From Amniculibacterium aquaticum (GTDB lineage Bacteria > Bacteroidota > Bacteroidia > Flavobacteriales > Weeksellaceae): DNA of 64,000 nt. Every line of letters begins with the position of its first letter. The first letter of the stretch is position 1. The notes beneath the pieces are model-generated. The model made no database searches, had not been told where the DNA came from, and saw nothing but the letters and a program-made list of their open reading frames with translations. The stretch spans positions 23,960-87,959 of the forward strand of contig NZ_REFA01000010.1 in NCBI RefSeq assembly GCF_003852705.1. Direction: 5' to 3'. A program made the position numbers and the translations under genes. Shown here piece by piece: positions 45,344 to 53,837 of the stretch.

Positions 45344-45775
45344 ATGTTATCAAAGTCACAAGCAAGAACGTTTTTTATTGGCGGTACTGCAGTAACTTTT
45401 TTGGCTTTTATCGGCCTTACAGTTTACTCGCTTAGTCCATCCAATGACCAAACGAATCACGACAAAATTGATGCCAAGGTTGTTCGTGGAAAAGAAATTT
45501 GGGAAGAGAATAACTGTATGGGATGTCATACAATTATGGGAGAAGGTGGTTACTATGCGCCTGAACTTACCAAAGTAATTGAAAGAAGAGGCGAGGGATA
45601 TGTAAAAGCCGTTTTGCAATCGCCAACGCCTTGGGGGCCTCGAGGAAGAAAAATGGTGAAGTACGAAATGAATGATGCCGACACGGAGGCGGTAATCGCG
45701 TATTTCAAATGGGTAGGTAAGATTGATCTGAACGGATTCGATCGTGTGGTATCTCCATTGGCTAAGGATAAATAA
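45344..45775 (+). CDS. norC: Nitric oxide reductase, cytochrome c subunit
   Basis: 143 residues with one N-terminal membrane anchor (about 10-30) and a periplasmic c-type haem domain: CMGCH at 58-62 and an axial Met in GRKMVKYEM (104 or 109). GEGGYYAPELT and SPTPWGPRGRKM are typical of NorC. It passes electrons to the NorB haem centres. First gene of norCBQDEF; norB follows after 20 bases. Confidence 0.96.
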   Translation: MLSKSQARTFFIGGTAVTFLAFIGLTVYSLSPSNDQTNHDKIDAKVVRGKEIWEENNCMGCHTIMGEGGYYAPELTKVIERRGEGYVKAVLQSPTPWGPRGRKMVKYEMNDADTEAVIAYFKWVGKIDLNGFDRVVSPLAKDK

Positions 45776-45795
45776 TAATTTTAAAAACTAAGAAA

Positions 45796-47145
45796 ATGAA
45801 ATATAAATCACAGAAAGTTGCATACTGGTTTTTCGGACTTTGTATGCTGTTATTTTCCTTACAGATCGTTTATGGATTTGTGATGGGATTTGCTCGTATC
45901 GGATATGATGTCTTGCACGATTTTGTTCCCTTCAATGCGGCAAGAGCAGTACATACCAACTTATTGGTTGTTTGGTTGCTAGCAGGATTTATGGGAGCAG
46001 CTTACTATATTATTCCAGAAGAAGCTCAAAGAGAATTGGTGAATGTAAAGTTGGCTTATGTACAGCTTATTTCACTTGCTGTTGTTGGTGTTGCTGCTAT
46101 TGTAGGATACCATTTCAATTGGTGGGAAGGTAGGAAATTCTTAGAAATTCCTCGAGAACTCGATTATCTAGTTGTAGTCAATGTACTCTTGTTCTTAGGA
46201 CTGATCTTAGCAACATTATACCAAGGAAAGAGAAGGACAACCACGGCGTTGGTACTTACCATGGGATTGGTTTTCGCAGCATTGCTCTATCTTCCGGGTA
46301 TGATTTGGTTCGATAGCCAAGTAACGGATGCTTTCTTCAGATGGTGGGTAGTTCATCTTTGGGTAGAAGGTGTATGGGAATTGATTATGGGTGGTATCCT
46401 TTCATACTTGTTGATTAAATTAACAGGGGTGGATAGAGAGGTTATTGAAAAATGGCTTTATGTGATCATCGGTCTTACTTTCCTTTCAGGATTGTTAGGT
46501 ACTGGACACCACTATTATTTCATCGGTGTCAATAAAATTTGGTTGGTAGTAGGTGGTATTTTCTCAGCTCTTGAGCCTTTAGCGTTCTTAGGTATGGCAT
46601 TGTTTGCAGTGTACATGTACAGAAAAGGAGAGAAATCTCACCCTAACAAAATTGCATTGTTCTGGACCATTGGTTCTACCATCGTGTCATTCGTAGGAGC
46701 CGGTTTATTAGGTTTTGCTCACACTTTACCACAAACAAACATCTATACACACGGTACTTTGGTAACTGCAATGCACGGACACTATGCATTCTGGGGTGCT
46801 TATGCGATGATGGTCTTAGCAATTATCTCTTACGCTTTGCCTAACCTAACCGGTAGAAAAAGATACGACAGCTTCTATGGACACATGGCTTTCTGGTTAT
46901 CCAATGTAGGAATGCTTGGGATGACGGTGGCCTTCGGGGTAGCCGGTGTTGCTCAGGTGTATATGGAAAGAAAACTGAAAATGGAATTCATGGATGTTCA
47001 AAATGAAATTTCTGTTCACTTTGTAGTTCTTATTCTTTGTGCTTCTTTATTCGCTACAGGAATCGGAATGTATGTTGTGGAATTCTTCAAGTACGGAAGA
47101 GCAAATGACGAAGGCCTAAAAATGGCAGCAGAAGAAGTTAACTAA
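45796..47145 (+). CDS. norB: Nitric oxide reductase, catalytic subunit
   Basis: 449 residues, about 12 membrane helices, a haem-copper oxidase relative that reduces two NO to N2O. Haem ligands and non-haem iron site are intact: His53, His187, Glu191 and Glu195 in HLWVEGVWE, His238-His239 in GTGHHYYFIG, Glu260 in SALEPLAF, His327 and His329 in AMHGHYAFWG. The Glu residues replace the oxidase Tyr/Cu site and define NOR. The length is that of cNOR; there is no fused quinol-oxidising N-terminal domain as in qNOR. Confidence 0.98.
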   Translation: MKYKSQKVAYWFFGLCMLLFSLQIVYGFVMGFARIGYDVLHDFVPFNAARAVHTNLLVVWLLAGFMGAAYYIIPEEAQRELVNVKLAYVQLISLAVVGVAAIVGYHFNWWEGRKFLEIPRELDYLVVVNVLLFLGLILATLYQGKRRTTTALVLTMGLVFAALLYLPGMIWFDSQVTDAFFRWWVVHLWVEGVWELIMGGILSYLLIKLTGVDREVIEKWLYVIIGLTFLSGLLGTGHHYYFIGVNKIWLVVGGIFSALEPLAFLGMALFAVYMYRKGEKSHPNKIALFWTIGSTIVSFVGAGLLGFAHTLPQTNIYTHGTLVTAMHGHYAFWGAYAMMVLAIISYALPNLTGRKRYDSFYGHMAFWLSNVGMLGMTVAFGVAGVAQVYMERKLKMEFMDVQNEISVHFVVLILCASLFATGIGMYVVEFFKYGRANDEGLKMAAEEVN

Positions 47146-47172
47146 ACTTAATATATCAACTGTTTTTTTTCA

Positions 47173-47210
47173 AAAAGGGATACAGGATCTATCCTCTATC
47201 CCTTTTGTTT
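47173..47210 (+). terminator. Hairpin between norB and norQ (partial terminator or processing site)
   Basis: A ten-base-pair stem AAAAGGGATA/TATCCCTTTT with a loop that has its own short GGAT/ATCC pairing, followed by G then T4. It lies in the only large gap (100 bases) inside the nor operon. Confidence 0.65.
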
Positions 47211-47245
47211 TACTCAAAAAACAACTTAATTTAAAATCAATTATC

Positions 47246-48031
47246 ATGATCGTGGCAGAAAAAAATACATTCTACAAAGCTGTTGGCTCAGAATTAGAAA
47301 TTTTTAACCAATGCAACAGCCTAAAGTTGCCTCTTTTACTAAAAGGACCAACCGGAACTGGGAAATCTAGATTTGTTGAATTTATGGCAGAGCAGCTTGG
47401 GAAAAAACTCATCACCGTGAGTTGTCATGAAGAGACTTCCTCCACCGACCTTATCGGGAGATTCATCATCAAAGGAGCGGAAACGGTTTGGATAGACGGG
47501 CCACTTTCTATCGCTGTGAAAAACGGTTACATCCTGTACCTGGACGAGGTTGCCGAAGCCAGACCCGATGTTATCGTAGCCATACATTCTCTTACAGACC
47601 ACCGTAGAGAATTGTTTATCGATAAATTGGGAGAAACCATCAAAGCGCATGAAGATTTCTTGCTGGTAGCCTCTTTCAACCCTGGATACCAAAAAGGATT
47701 TAAAGAATTGAAACCTTCCACAAGACAACGATTTGTAGCCTTATCTTTTGAGTATCCTCAACCTAAAGTAGAAACCGAAATCTTAGTTCAAGAAACGGGC
47801 GTGGATAAAGATGTAGCTGAAAAACTAGTTAAAATCGGTAATAAAATCCGTAACCTGACCGAACTGGGCCTTACAGAAACCGTTTCTACACGATTGTTGG
47901 TGGATGCTGCCAAATTAATCCGCAACGGATTGTCCAAAAGATTAGCCGTGCATGTTGCCGTTGTAGAGCCTCTTTCTGATGAAACAGAAACGCTACAAGC
48001 GCTTAAAGATTTGAGCGATTTGATGATATAA
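47246..48031 (+). CDS. norQ: MoxR-type AAA+ ATPase NorQ
   Basis: 261 residues: Walker A GPTGTGKS at 34-41, Walker B ILYLDEVAEARPD at about 96-108, sensor region LLVASFNPGYQKGFKELKPSTRQRF. NorQ forms a hexamer that, with NorD, inserts the non-haem iron into NorB. NorD starts 24 bases downstream. Confidence 0.95.
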   Translation: MIVAEKNTFYKAVGSELEIFNQCNSLKLPLLLKGPTGTGKSRFVEFMAEQLGKKLITVSCHEETSSTDLIGRFIIKGAETVWIDGPLSIAVKNGYILYLDEVAEARPDVIVAIHSLTDHRRELFIDKLGETIKAHEDFLLVASFNPGYQKGFKELKPSTRQRFVALSFEYPQPKVETEILVQETGVDKDVAEKLVKIGNKIRNLTELGLTETVSTRLLVDAAKLIRNGLSKRLAVHVAVVEPLSDETETLQALKDLSDLMI

Positions 48032-48055
48032 ATTAATCCCTAAAAAACGAATGTC

Positions 48056-49822
48056 ATGGGTCTGGAGTTAGATGAAATATTATTTACAAAAGTTGTAAAA
48101 TACTTTAAAAATAAAAAGCTGAACAATGCAGAAGTTCTCAGTAAAAAAGTAGAACTGAACGAAGTAAAACCTAGGCTTACCCTAATGGCTAGAGCAATCT
48201 GTGGAACCGCAATCGATATCTATCCTGCGGAAAAAGAAGGAGGGTACAAAGACGATAACTTCTTTCTGCCAGAAAATTGCTACCTGTTTCCTACCAAAGA
48301 AGAAAATGCGAGATTTTACATTTTTAGGACACTATACTTAAGTGTCCAAAAACAACTAAGCCTCAATTGGAAACCTGAAGAGGACGCAGAAGAACAATCG
48401 TATCAAAAAGCAGAAGAAACCGCTCCACAAGTGTTGAAGCAACTGTTCCTAGACTATCCAATCTTGGAACAAGACTATCAGCATTTTATTATGAATATTC
48501 CTTTGGATAAAAAAACGAAGCAACCGGCTCTTTCTTGGCTCTACGGAAAATGGATGAAAAATTCCCATGATGAAAAGACCGAGCAAGTACTTCAAAATTT
48601 TGATGATCAAGCTAAAAAAGCCCAACATCAATTAGACCCAAAAACAACACTAGAAGCCAAAGGTGTAGAAGAGATAGAGTCCCTAACGATTGATAAAAAA
48701 CAATACCAGGACAATATCCTGATGCACAATTTTGAAAAAATTGAATCTGCTGAAGAGTTCAATGGAAACTGGAAGGATTTTGATGGTAAAGACGATTTGA
48801 AAGACCACCAAGATGCTTTGGAAGAAATGAACATGAAATACACCGTAAGGGTAGATGATATGGTGCACTCCGTATATCAGGCAGATTTTGTCGAAAATAC
48901 TTCGGTAGCAGAAAGTGCTGAGGTGGACGAAAAGGGATTCCACCTGAAATACGACGAGTGGGGTTTCAGAAAAAGAAAATACCTGCCCAATTATTGCAAG
49001 GTCTATCCCAAAACTCAAGTAAAAAAAGATACCGATTATTATAAAAAAACCATGGCGAAGTACAAAACTACGCTGATGGGACTTCGGAAAATGCTGACCT
49101 CTGTTAACAACAGAATGCAACAACAAAGAAGACAAATACAAGGCGAAGCCTTTGACCTGGATGCGCTAACGGATTTGTACACCGATATCCATTCCAAGAT
49201 TACTCCGGACGAAAGGGTCTATCTTTCTCAAAGAAAAAAAGAAAAAGACATCTCTATTTTGGTGCTTTTGGATCTCAGCCTTTCCAGTGACGGATATGCT
49301 GCGGGCAATCGCGTTATAGATGTGGAAAAAGAAGTTTCTATCCTGTTTGGAGAAATCCTACACGAGTTCGATATCGACTTTGCCATCGATGGTTTTTCTT
49401 CTAAAACAAGAAATTATACCACCTACATTACGCTGAAGGATTTTAATGAAAATTGGGATCTTGCGAAAAATAAAATCGGAGCAGCAGAACCCGTAGGATA
49501 CACCAGAATTGGACCTGCACTGCGACACGCCGGAGCTAGGCTGATGAAGACCGAAGCCCGAAACAAATGGGTGATATTGCTTTCCGATGGTAAACCGAAC
49601 GACTTTGATAAGTACGAAGGACAACACGGAATACAAGACATCAAACAAGCTCTTAGGGAGCTTAATGAACAGAACATTAACTCTTATGCTTTGGCGATAG
49701 AAGCTCAAGCAAAATATTATTTGCCGCAAATGTTTGGGCAAAATCATTATCAAATTTTAACTTCTCCAGAAGCTTTGCTGAAGTCGTTGGCAAAACTCTA
49801 TGAGAAAATTAAACATCAATAA
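48056..49822 (+). CDS. norD: NorD, VWA-domain partner of NorQ
   Basis: 588 residues. The N-terminal 380 residues are helical and charged; the C-terminal von Willebrand A domain has a complete MIDAS start (LLDLSLSSD near residue 406), then GYTRIGPALRHAGARL and WVILLSDGKPNDFDKYEG. It couples the NorQ ring to NorB during iron-centre assembly. Confidence 0.95.
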   Translation: MGLELDEILFTKVVKYFKNKKLNNAEVLSKKVELNEVKPRLTLMARAICGTAIDIYPAEKEGGYKDDNFFLPENCYLFPTKEENARFYIFRTLYLSVQKQLSLNWKPEEDAEEQSYQKAEETAPQVLKQLFLDYPILEQDYQHFIMNIPLDKKTKQPALSWLYGKWMKNSHDEKTEQVLQNFDDQAKKAQHQLDPKTTLEAKGVEEIESLTIDKKQYQDNILMHNFEKIESAEEFNGNWKDFDGKDDLKDHQDALEEMNMKYTVRVDDMVHSVYQADFVENTSVAESAEVDEKGFHLKYDEWGFRKRKYLPNYCKVYPKTQVKKDTDYYKKTMAKYKTTLMGLRKMLTSVNNRMQQQRRQIQGEAFDLDALTDLYTDIHSKITPDERVYLSQRKKEKDISILVLLDLSLSSDGYAAGNRVIDVEKEVSILFGEILHEFDIDFAIDGFSSKTRNYTTYITLKDFNENWDLAKNKIGAAEPVGYTRIGPALRHAGARLMKTEARNKWVILLSDGKPNDFDKYEGQHGIQDIKQALRELNEQNINSYALAIEAQAKYYLPQMFGQNHYQILTSPEALLKSLAKLYEKIKHQ

Positions 49823-49848
49823 TCAGAGGAAATCTCCTCATCAATAAA

Positions 49849-50421
49849 ATGGAAGTCAATAGAAAATCTATATTTTATCCACCAGGAGGTATCCTGATTT
49901 GGATAGTCATTTATGTCGAATTAATCACCTTTGGGATGGCCATCGCCGGATTGGCATATTACGGTTCTCAAGAAAGAGAAAAATTTCACTTGGACAGCCA
50001 GTTGCTCAACAGGCCAATTGCGGCCATCAATACCATTTTGCTACTGACTGGTGGTTTTTTTGCCGCCAAAGCGGTTCAGTATTTCAAAGAAAATAAAAGT
50101 GAAAAAACTGCCCAGTTTTTATTGTGGGCCATTTTTTCAGGACTCGGATTTTTAGCACTCAAGTTGGTGGAGTACAGCCAAAAGTTAGAAGCAGGCCTAA
50201 CCATGGATCACAGCTCATTTTTTATGAATTATTGGCTGCTTACCGGTTTCCATTGGTTGCATGTTTTGGTGGGTGTGGTTATTTTGTTCTTTATGAGAAG
50301 GGTGGTCATCAAGAAAAAAGAAAATACTTCTTTAGAAGATTTAGAAGCGAGTACTGCTTTTTGGCACATGTGCGACCTTATTTGGTTGTTGTTATTCCCA
50401 ATTCTCTATTTATTATTCTAA
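49849..50421 (+). CDS. norE: NorE, cytochrome c oxidase subunit III-like membrane protein
   Basis: 190 residues and five membrane helices with the COX3 pattern (GMAIAGLAYY, NTILLLTGGFFAAKAVQYF, FHWLHVLVGVVILFFMRRVV, FWHMCDLIWLLLFPILYLLF). NorE is needed for full NO reductase activity in some denitrifiers, though it is not part of the purified enzyme. norF begins four bases later. Confidence 0.93.
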   Translation: MEVNRKSIFYPPGGILIWIVIYVELITFGMAIAGLAYYGSQEREKFHLDSQLLNRPIAAINTILLLTGGFFAAKAVQYFKENKSEKTAQFLLWAIFSGLGFLALKLVEYSQKLEAGLTMDHSSFFMNYWLLTGFHWLHVLVGVVILFFMRRVVIKKKENTSLEDLEASTAFWHMCDLIWLLLFPILYLLF

Positions 50422-50425
50422 TGTT

Positions 50426-50674
50426 ATGCACAAAAAATTATTAATCACCTATATCGTACTTATCCTACTGACCCTCACCGGAGCATTTTTGGCAGGACTT
50501 ACCCTTACCCTTACCAAAGCCGTTGTTGTTGTTGGTATTGTACTCGTATCCGTTGTCAAGTTCTTAACAGTAGCAATGGAATTTATGGAACTGAAAGAAG
50601 CACACAACTTCTGGAAGGTACTCTTGTTTTTTTATGTAGGACTCATCTCGACTGTTTTCATTATTCTTTTATAA
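50426..50674 (+). CDS. norF: NorF-like small membrane protein (COX4-like fold)
   Basis: 82 residues with three membrane segments (LLITYIVLILLTLTGAFLAG, AVVVVGIVLVSVVKFLTVAMEFME, VLLFFYVGLISTVFIILL). The VKFLTVAMEFMELKEAHNFWKV segment is typical of the prokaryotic cytochrome c oxidase subunit IV family to which NorF belongs. Last gene of the operon. Confidence 0.88.
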   Translation: MHKKLLITYIVLILLTLTGAFLAGLTLTLTKAVVVVGIVLVSVVKFLTVAMEFMELKEAHNFWKVLLFFYVGLISTVFIILL

Positions 50675-50719
50675 CGCATTTGGCTTTTCACAAGTTCATA
50701 ATGCAACTGTTTTTTTTAG

Positions 50720-50755
50720 AAAAGGCTATTTCTCTCCAGAAAGTAGCCTTTTTTA
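50720..50755 (+). terminator. Terminator of the nor operon
   Basis: A long stem AAAAGGCTA + TTTCT with AGAAA + TAGCCTTTT (one bulged base), loop CTCC, then T-run. Confidence 0.93.
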
Positions 50756-50756
50756 G

Positions 50757-50764
50757 TATATTTG
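50757..50764 (+). promoter_or_regulatory. -7 element of the WYL regulator gene
   Basis: TATATTTG directly after the nor terminator, 21 bases before the start. Confidence 0.5.
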
Positions 50765-50785
50765 TTTAGATGAAAATAAAGTACA

Positions 50786-51781
50786 ATGGCTTTCAACAAA
50801 AATGCTCAAATCCGTTACAATACACTCGATAAATGCTTTAGCAATCGCTTCAAAAAATATTTTATAGAAGATCTTATAGAGGTTTGCTCTTTGGTTTTGT
50901 CCCAACATTTGGGAGATGAAATCAGCATTTCCAGAAGACAGATATTTGATGACATCCAATTTATGAAATCCGAGGCAGGTTACCAAGCGCCCATAGAAAG
51001 CGTGAAAGATGGAAAGAAAGTCTATTACCGTTATGAAGACGAGAAATTTACCATCGCCAATCTCCCTCTGGATGCAGAAGAAATAGAAACTTTGAGAAAA
51101 GCTTTGTTCACCCTCGGTAGGATGTCCAATACCCAAGGTTTTGAATGGGTTGCTTCTTTGCAAACGAAACTAAATGCACAGCTAAACTTTGGAAATCATT
51201 CCAAAATAATAGATTTCGAAGAAAACGAATTCCTCAAAGGCCTGCATTTTCTCTATCCTTTGTACCAATACATCTGCAATCAACAGGCATTGCTTGTTAC
51301 CTACAAAAGCTTTTCGTCGGATCAAGAAAAAAAATTTCTCCTTTCTCCACTGTACCTCAAGCAATTCAACAACCGGTGGTTCTTGCTTTCTTTAGGACAT
51401 CGCCACCAATCGGTTTTTACATTGGCCATCGATAGGATCGTTTCCATCCAAACCTCCAATGAAAAGTACCAGCCCAGCGATTTGGATTTTCAAGAATATT
51501 TCGAAGACATTATTGGCATTACCAATTATCCGGATCAAGCGGTGGAGGAGGTTGTCATCGATTTGTCTCCCGCCGTAGTTCCGTATGTGCAATCCAAACC
51601 CTTGCACGGCTCTCAGAAACTGAAAGGCAATAGGCTGACCCTTCAGGTAAAACAAAATTTTGAATTGGAAGGACTCATCCTTTCCTATGGAGAAAACATG
51701 AAAGTAATAGCACCACAAAGCCTGAAAGAAAAAATACATCACCGAATTATCAAAATGCAGAACAACACAACCGTTTTTTAG
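50786..51781 (+). CDS. WYL-domain transcriptional regulator
   Basis: 331 residues. An N-terminal winged-helix-like region (RYNTLDKCFSNRFKKYFIEDLIEVCSLVL, SRRQIFDDIQFMKSEAGY) is followed by a WYL domain with LVTYKSFSSDQEKKFLLSPLYLKQFNNRWFLLSLG and the C-terminal extension FELEGLILSYGENMKVIAPQSLKEKIHHRI. WYL regulators bind nucleic acid or small ligands and often control stress or defence genes. The position after nor is suggestive, but it has its own promoter. Confidence 0.9.
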   Translation: MAFNKNAQIRYNTLDKCFSNRFKKYFIEDLIEVCSLVLSQHLGDEISISRRQIFDDIQFMKSEAGYQAPIESVKDGKKVYYRYEDEKFTIANLPLDAEEIETLRKALFTLGRMSNTQGFEWVASLQTKLNAQLNFGNHSKIIDFEENEFLKGLHFLYPLYQYICNQQALLVTYKSFSSDQEKKFLLSPLYLKQFNNRWFLLSLGHRHQSVFTLAIDRIVSIQTSNEKYQPSDLDFQEYFEDIIGITNYPDQAVEEVVIDLSPAVVPYVQSKPLHGSQKLKGNRLTLQVKQNFELEGLILSYGENMKVIAPQSLKEKIHHRIIKMQNNTTVF

Positions 51782-51798
51782 TTGAGCCAAGCAATAAT

Positions 51799-51885
51799 TA
51801 GGAGCTATTTCCCGCTTTCCGCTGTATCTTTTGTTCCGCAGGGCTCCACAAAAGGATGCCGCTGCAATCGGGGCTAGTTGTCCTC
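51799..51885. ncRNA. Structured intergenic element (flavobacterial repeat-like RNA candidate)
   Basis: Nested pairings are visible: CCCG (51811-51814) with CGGG (51869-51872), ATCTTTTGT (51826-51834) with ACAAAAGGAT (51848-51857), and GGAGCTA with a weaker CTAGTTGTCC outside. The conserved-looking words GGAGCTATTTCCCGC, GGATGCCGCTGC and CGGGGCTAG resemble a short element I recall from many flavobacterial genomes, possibly the Rfam Flavo-1 motif. The identity is from memory, the base pairing is seen. G+C content is clearly above its surroundings. Confidence 0.55.
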
Positions 51886-52002
51886 ATGATGTTTTAGAGA
51901 GTTACAAAGAGCTTCGAGAAGAGATTTTTTTTGCAATGCAGTTCCACTGCACAGGTAGTGTTTTACTTTGTCCCTACAAAAAACAATTTAAAACTTTACA
52001 CA

Positions 52003-52317
52003 ATGAAAAAAGAACATTTATCCCACTTCAACATTGCAGGTTTTACTTATTATGACGGTGCATTGGTTTTTCAAAAACTGAATATTGGTACCAAACTCAA
52101 TTTGGTCTTAGAGCCGGACAACAAGTACGATGCTAGAGCCATAGCCATCTATTACAAAGATCATAAAATCGGTTTCGTGCCGAGAACAGAAAACAGAATC
52201 TTGTACAAACTACTGATGGTAGGCCTGAAGCGAAATTTACAAGTCGTGATACAAAGGGTGTCCAAAAACGAACATCCTGAAAATCAAATTCAAGTGGTTG
52301 TACATTTAATCAGTTAA
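52003..52317 (+). CDS. Stand-alone HIRAN-domain protein
   Basis: The start at 52003 (MKKEHLSHFNIAGF) is used, with the A-rich leader typical here. 104 residues that are almost entirely a HIRAN domain: FNIAGFTYYDG, LNLVLEPDNKYDARAIAIYYKDHKIGFVPRTENRIL. In SNF2-type helicases (HLTF) this fold binds 3' DNA ends; stand-alone bacterial copies are of unknown function. It is monocistronic with a terminator. Confidence 0.88.
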   Translation: MKKEHLSHFNIAGFTYYDGALVFQKLNIGTKLNLVLEPDNKYDARAIAIYYKDHKIGFVPRTENRILYKLLMVGLKRNLQVVIQRVSKNEHPENQIQVVVHLIS

Positions 52318-52324
52318 AAAATAG

Positions 52325-52355
52325 CTCAAAACGATACGGTTTTGAGTTTTTTTTT
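52325..52355 (+). terminator. Terminator after the HIRAN gene
   Basis: Stem CTCAAAAC/GTTTTGAG with loop GATACG, then about ten T. Confidence 0.93.
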
Positions 52356-52413
52356 TAATCTTTGAAAATTAAGTACATGACAAAATTTGTAATGTATATG
52401 ATTTTTTATTAAA

Positions 52414-52550
52414 CAACATAGTTACATAGGATATGTTGCCTTAAGAACGAATAGTTACACTGAGTATCCGTCAAAGACGGATATCTATTGTTTATTACTA
52501 GTTTTTCTTTTATGCATTCAACTATGCTTTTTATGTGTCTATGTGGTTTA
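52414..52550. repeat. Degenerate CATAG-type inverted repeat
   Basis: AACAACATAGTTACATAG near 52414 pairs imperfectly with TATGTGTCTATGTGGTT near 52532. Between them is a tight hairpin TATCCGTC-AAA-GACGGATA (52463-52481). No coding potential is evident in this part. Confidence 0.55.
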
Positions 52551-52615
52551 ATGTTATTTGTTTATTAGTTATGTATTATGTATTTAATTCGAAGTATAAT
52601 TTAAAAACCACAATC

Positions 52616-52732
52616 ATGTTAGAAAAATTCAGCATAAATCTATTTTTAGTTCAAACGGTATTTTTTCTTCTAGCCGCTGTTACCCTATTTTTCTTGGTGA
52701 AATTTATAAGAAAATTTCTTTCTAAAAAATAG
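52616..52732 (+). CDS. Small single-pass membrane protein (38 residues)
   Basis: ORF MLEKFSINLFLVQTVFFLLA... ending KFIRKFLSKK: one strong hydrophobic helix and a basic tail. It is preceded by an A-rich leader (AAAAACCACAATC) like those before other genes here. An in-frame ATG at 52535 would start inside a repeat. No family recognised; could be a chance ORF. Confidence 0.5.
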   Translation: MLEKFSINLFLVQTVFFLLAAVTLFFLVKFIRKFLSKK

Positions 52733-52838
52733 AATCCTTTCCAGCTAAATCTTCCGTTCAGGGTATTCGCATTTAAATTTTATGCTATTGTGAAAGCAAT
52801 GCTTCTATGAAAAGAACGCTCTATTACAAACCAAAAAC

Positions 52839-52885
52839 CTATGTGACTATGTGGTGAAAATATTAAAACACATAGATTCATAGAC
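52839..52885. repeat. Second CATAG-type inverted repeat
   Basis: CTATGTGACTATGTGGTG (52839-52856) faces AACACATAGATTCATAG (about 52866-52882), and a further CACATAG lies near 52934. Same motif family as the repeat at 52414-52550. The rest of 52733-53029 holds nothing else I can support except a -7 element TACTTTTG at 53003-53010 for folE. Confidence 0.6.
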
Positions 52886-53029
52886 TTTTTAAGTAAAATA
52901 ATGGATAAAAGATATCATAGAAAATAAATTTTTCACATAGTTTTTAATAAGCGAATGCCGTGCCTTCCGTTGCCCTCGCTTCATTATTCCAACAATATTC
53001 TGTACTTTTGTGTTTTAATTTTATAAAGC

Positions 53030-53695
53030 ATGCCCCATTTTTTTGATAACGACGACGATGTTTTCACAGGAAAAGAACATACTCCTATAAGAAGTGATGC
53101 CTTCGATAAATCTCCTGAAGAAAAAATTGCAAAAATCCAAGGTTTATTTGCCGAAATCATGGAAACCCTTGGTATGGACATGACGGACGACTCCCTGAAA
53201 GACTCGCCCAAAAGAGTGGCAAAAATGTATGTAAACGAGATTTTTGGAGGATTGCTACCTGAGAACAAACCGACCATCTCTACCTTTTCCAATAAATACA
53301 AGTACAGACAAATGCTGGTGGAAAAGGATATAACGGTCTATTCCTTCTGCGAACACCATTTCTTGCCCATCATTGGGAAAGCCCATGTCGCCTACATCTC
53401 TAACGGAGAAGTCATAGGATTATCAAAAATAAACAGAATTGTAGATTATTACGCCAAAAGACCTCAGGTGCAAGAAAGACTGACCATGCAGATTGTAGAT
53501 GCCCTTCGTGAAGGCTTAGGGACCAAAGATGTCGCATGCATCATAGATGCCAGACACCTTTGCGTGAATTGTCGTGGGATAAAAGATACCGCAAGCTCCA
53601 CCATCACGGCAGAGTTAAGCGGACTGTTCAGGACCAATCCCATTACAAGACAAGAGTTTCTACATTATGTAGGGATGAATACCAATTTGGATTAA
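53030..53695 (+). CDS. folE: GTP cyclohydrolase I
   Basis: 221 residues; converts GTP to dihydroneopterin triphosphate, the first step of folate/tetrahydropterin synthesis. Motifs: the zinc ligands in YSFCEHHFLPIIGKAHVAYI and DARHLCVNCRGIKDT, GLSKINRIVDYYAKRPQVQERLTMQI, and the C-terminal RTNPITRQEFLHYV. Folate genes are scattered here (folK at 19.8 kb). Confidence 0.97.
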   Translation: MPHFFDNDDDVFTGKEHTPIRSDAFDKSPEEKIAKIQGLFAEIMETLGMDMTDDSLKDSPKRVAKMYVNEIFGGLLPENKPTISTFSNKYKYRQMLVEKDITVYSFCEHHFLPIIGKAHVAYISNGEVIGLSKINRIVDYYAKRPQVQERLTMQIVDALREGLGTKDVACIIDARHLCVNCRGIKDTASSTITAELSGLFRTNPITRQEFLHYVGMNTNLD

Positions 53696-53837
53696 ATAAT
53701 ACATTTTCAACATGATACAATTTAAACGAATAGCTCATAAAATATTTTCAACCACCATCATTTGTTGTTGATGCTTTTACACTTCATATCTTCTGGATCT
53801 GAAGGAACTTTTAGAGGTTTTACCATTTCGTTTTAAT

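Noticed and set aside
51831..52055. 74-residue plus-strand ORF starting in the structured element
   Set aside because: It overlaps the HIRAN start in another frame, has low-complexity content and no family match; the base-paired element explains the sequence better.
53030..53301. Minus-strand ORF of about 105 residues extending over the folE start (52984-53301)
   Set aside because: It lies antisense to the conserved N-terminal part of FolE and lacks any family pattern.
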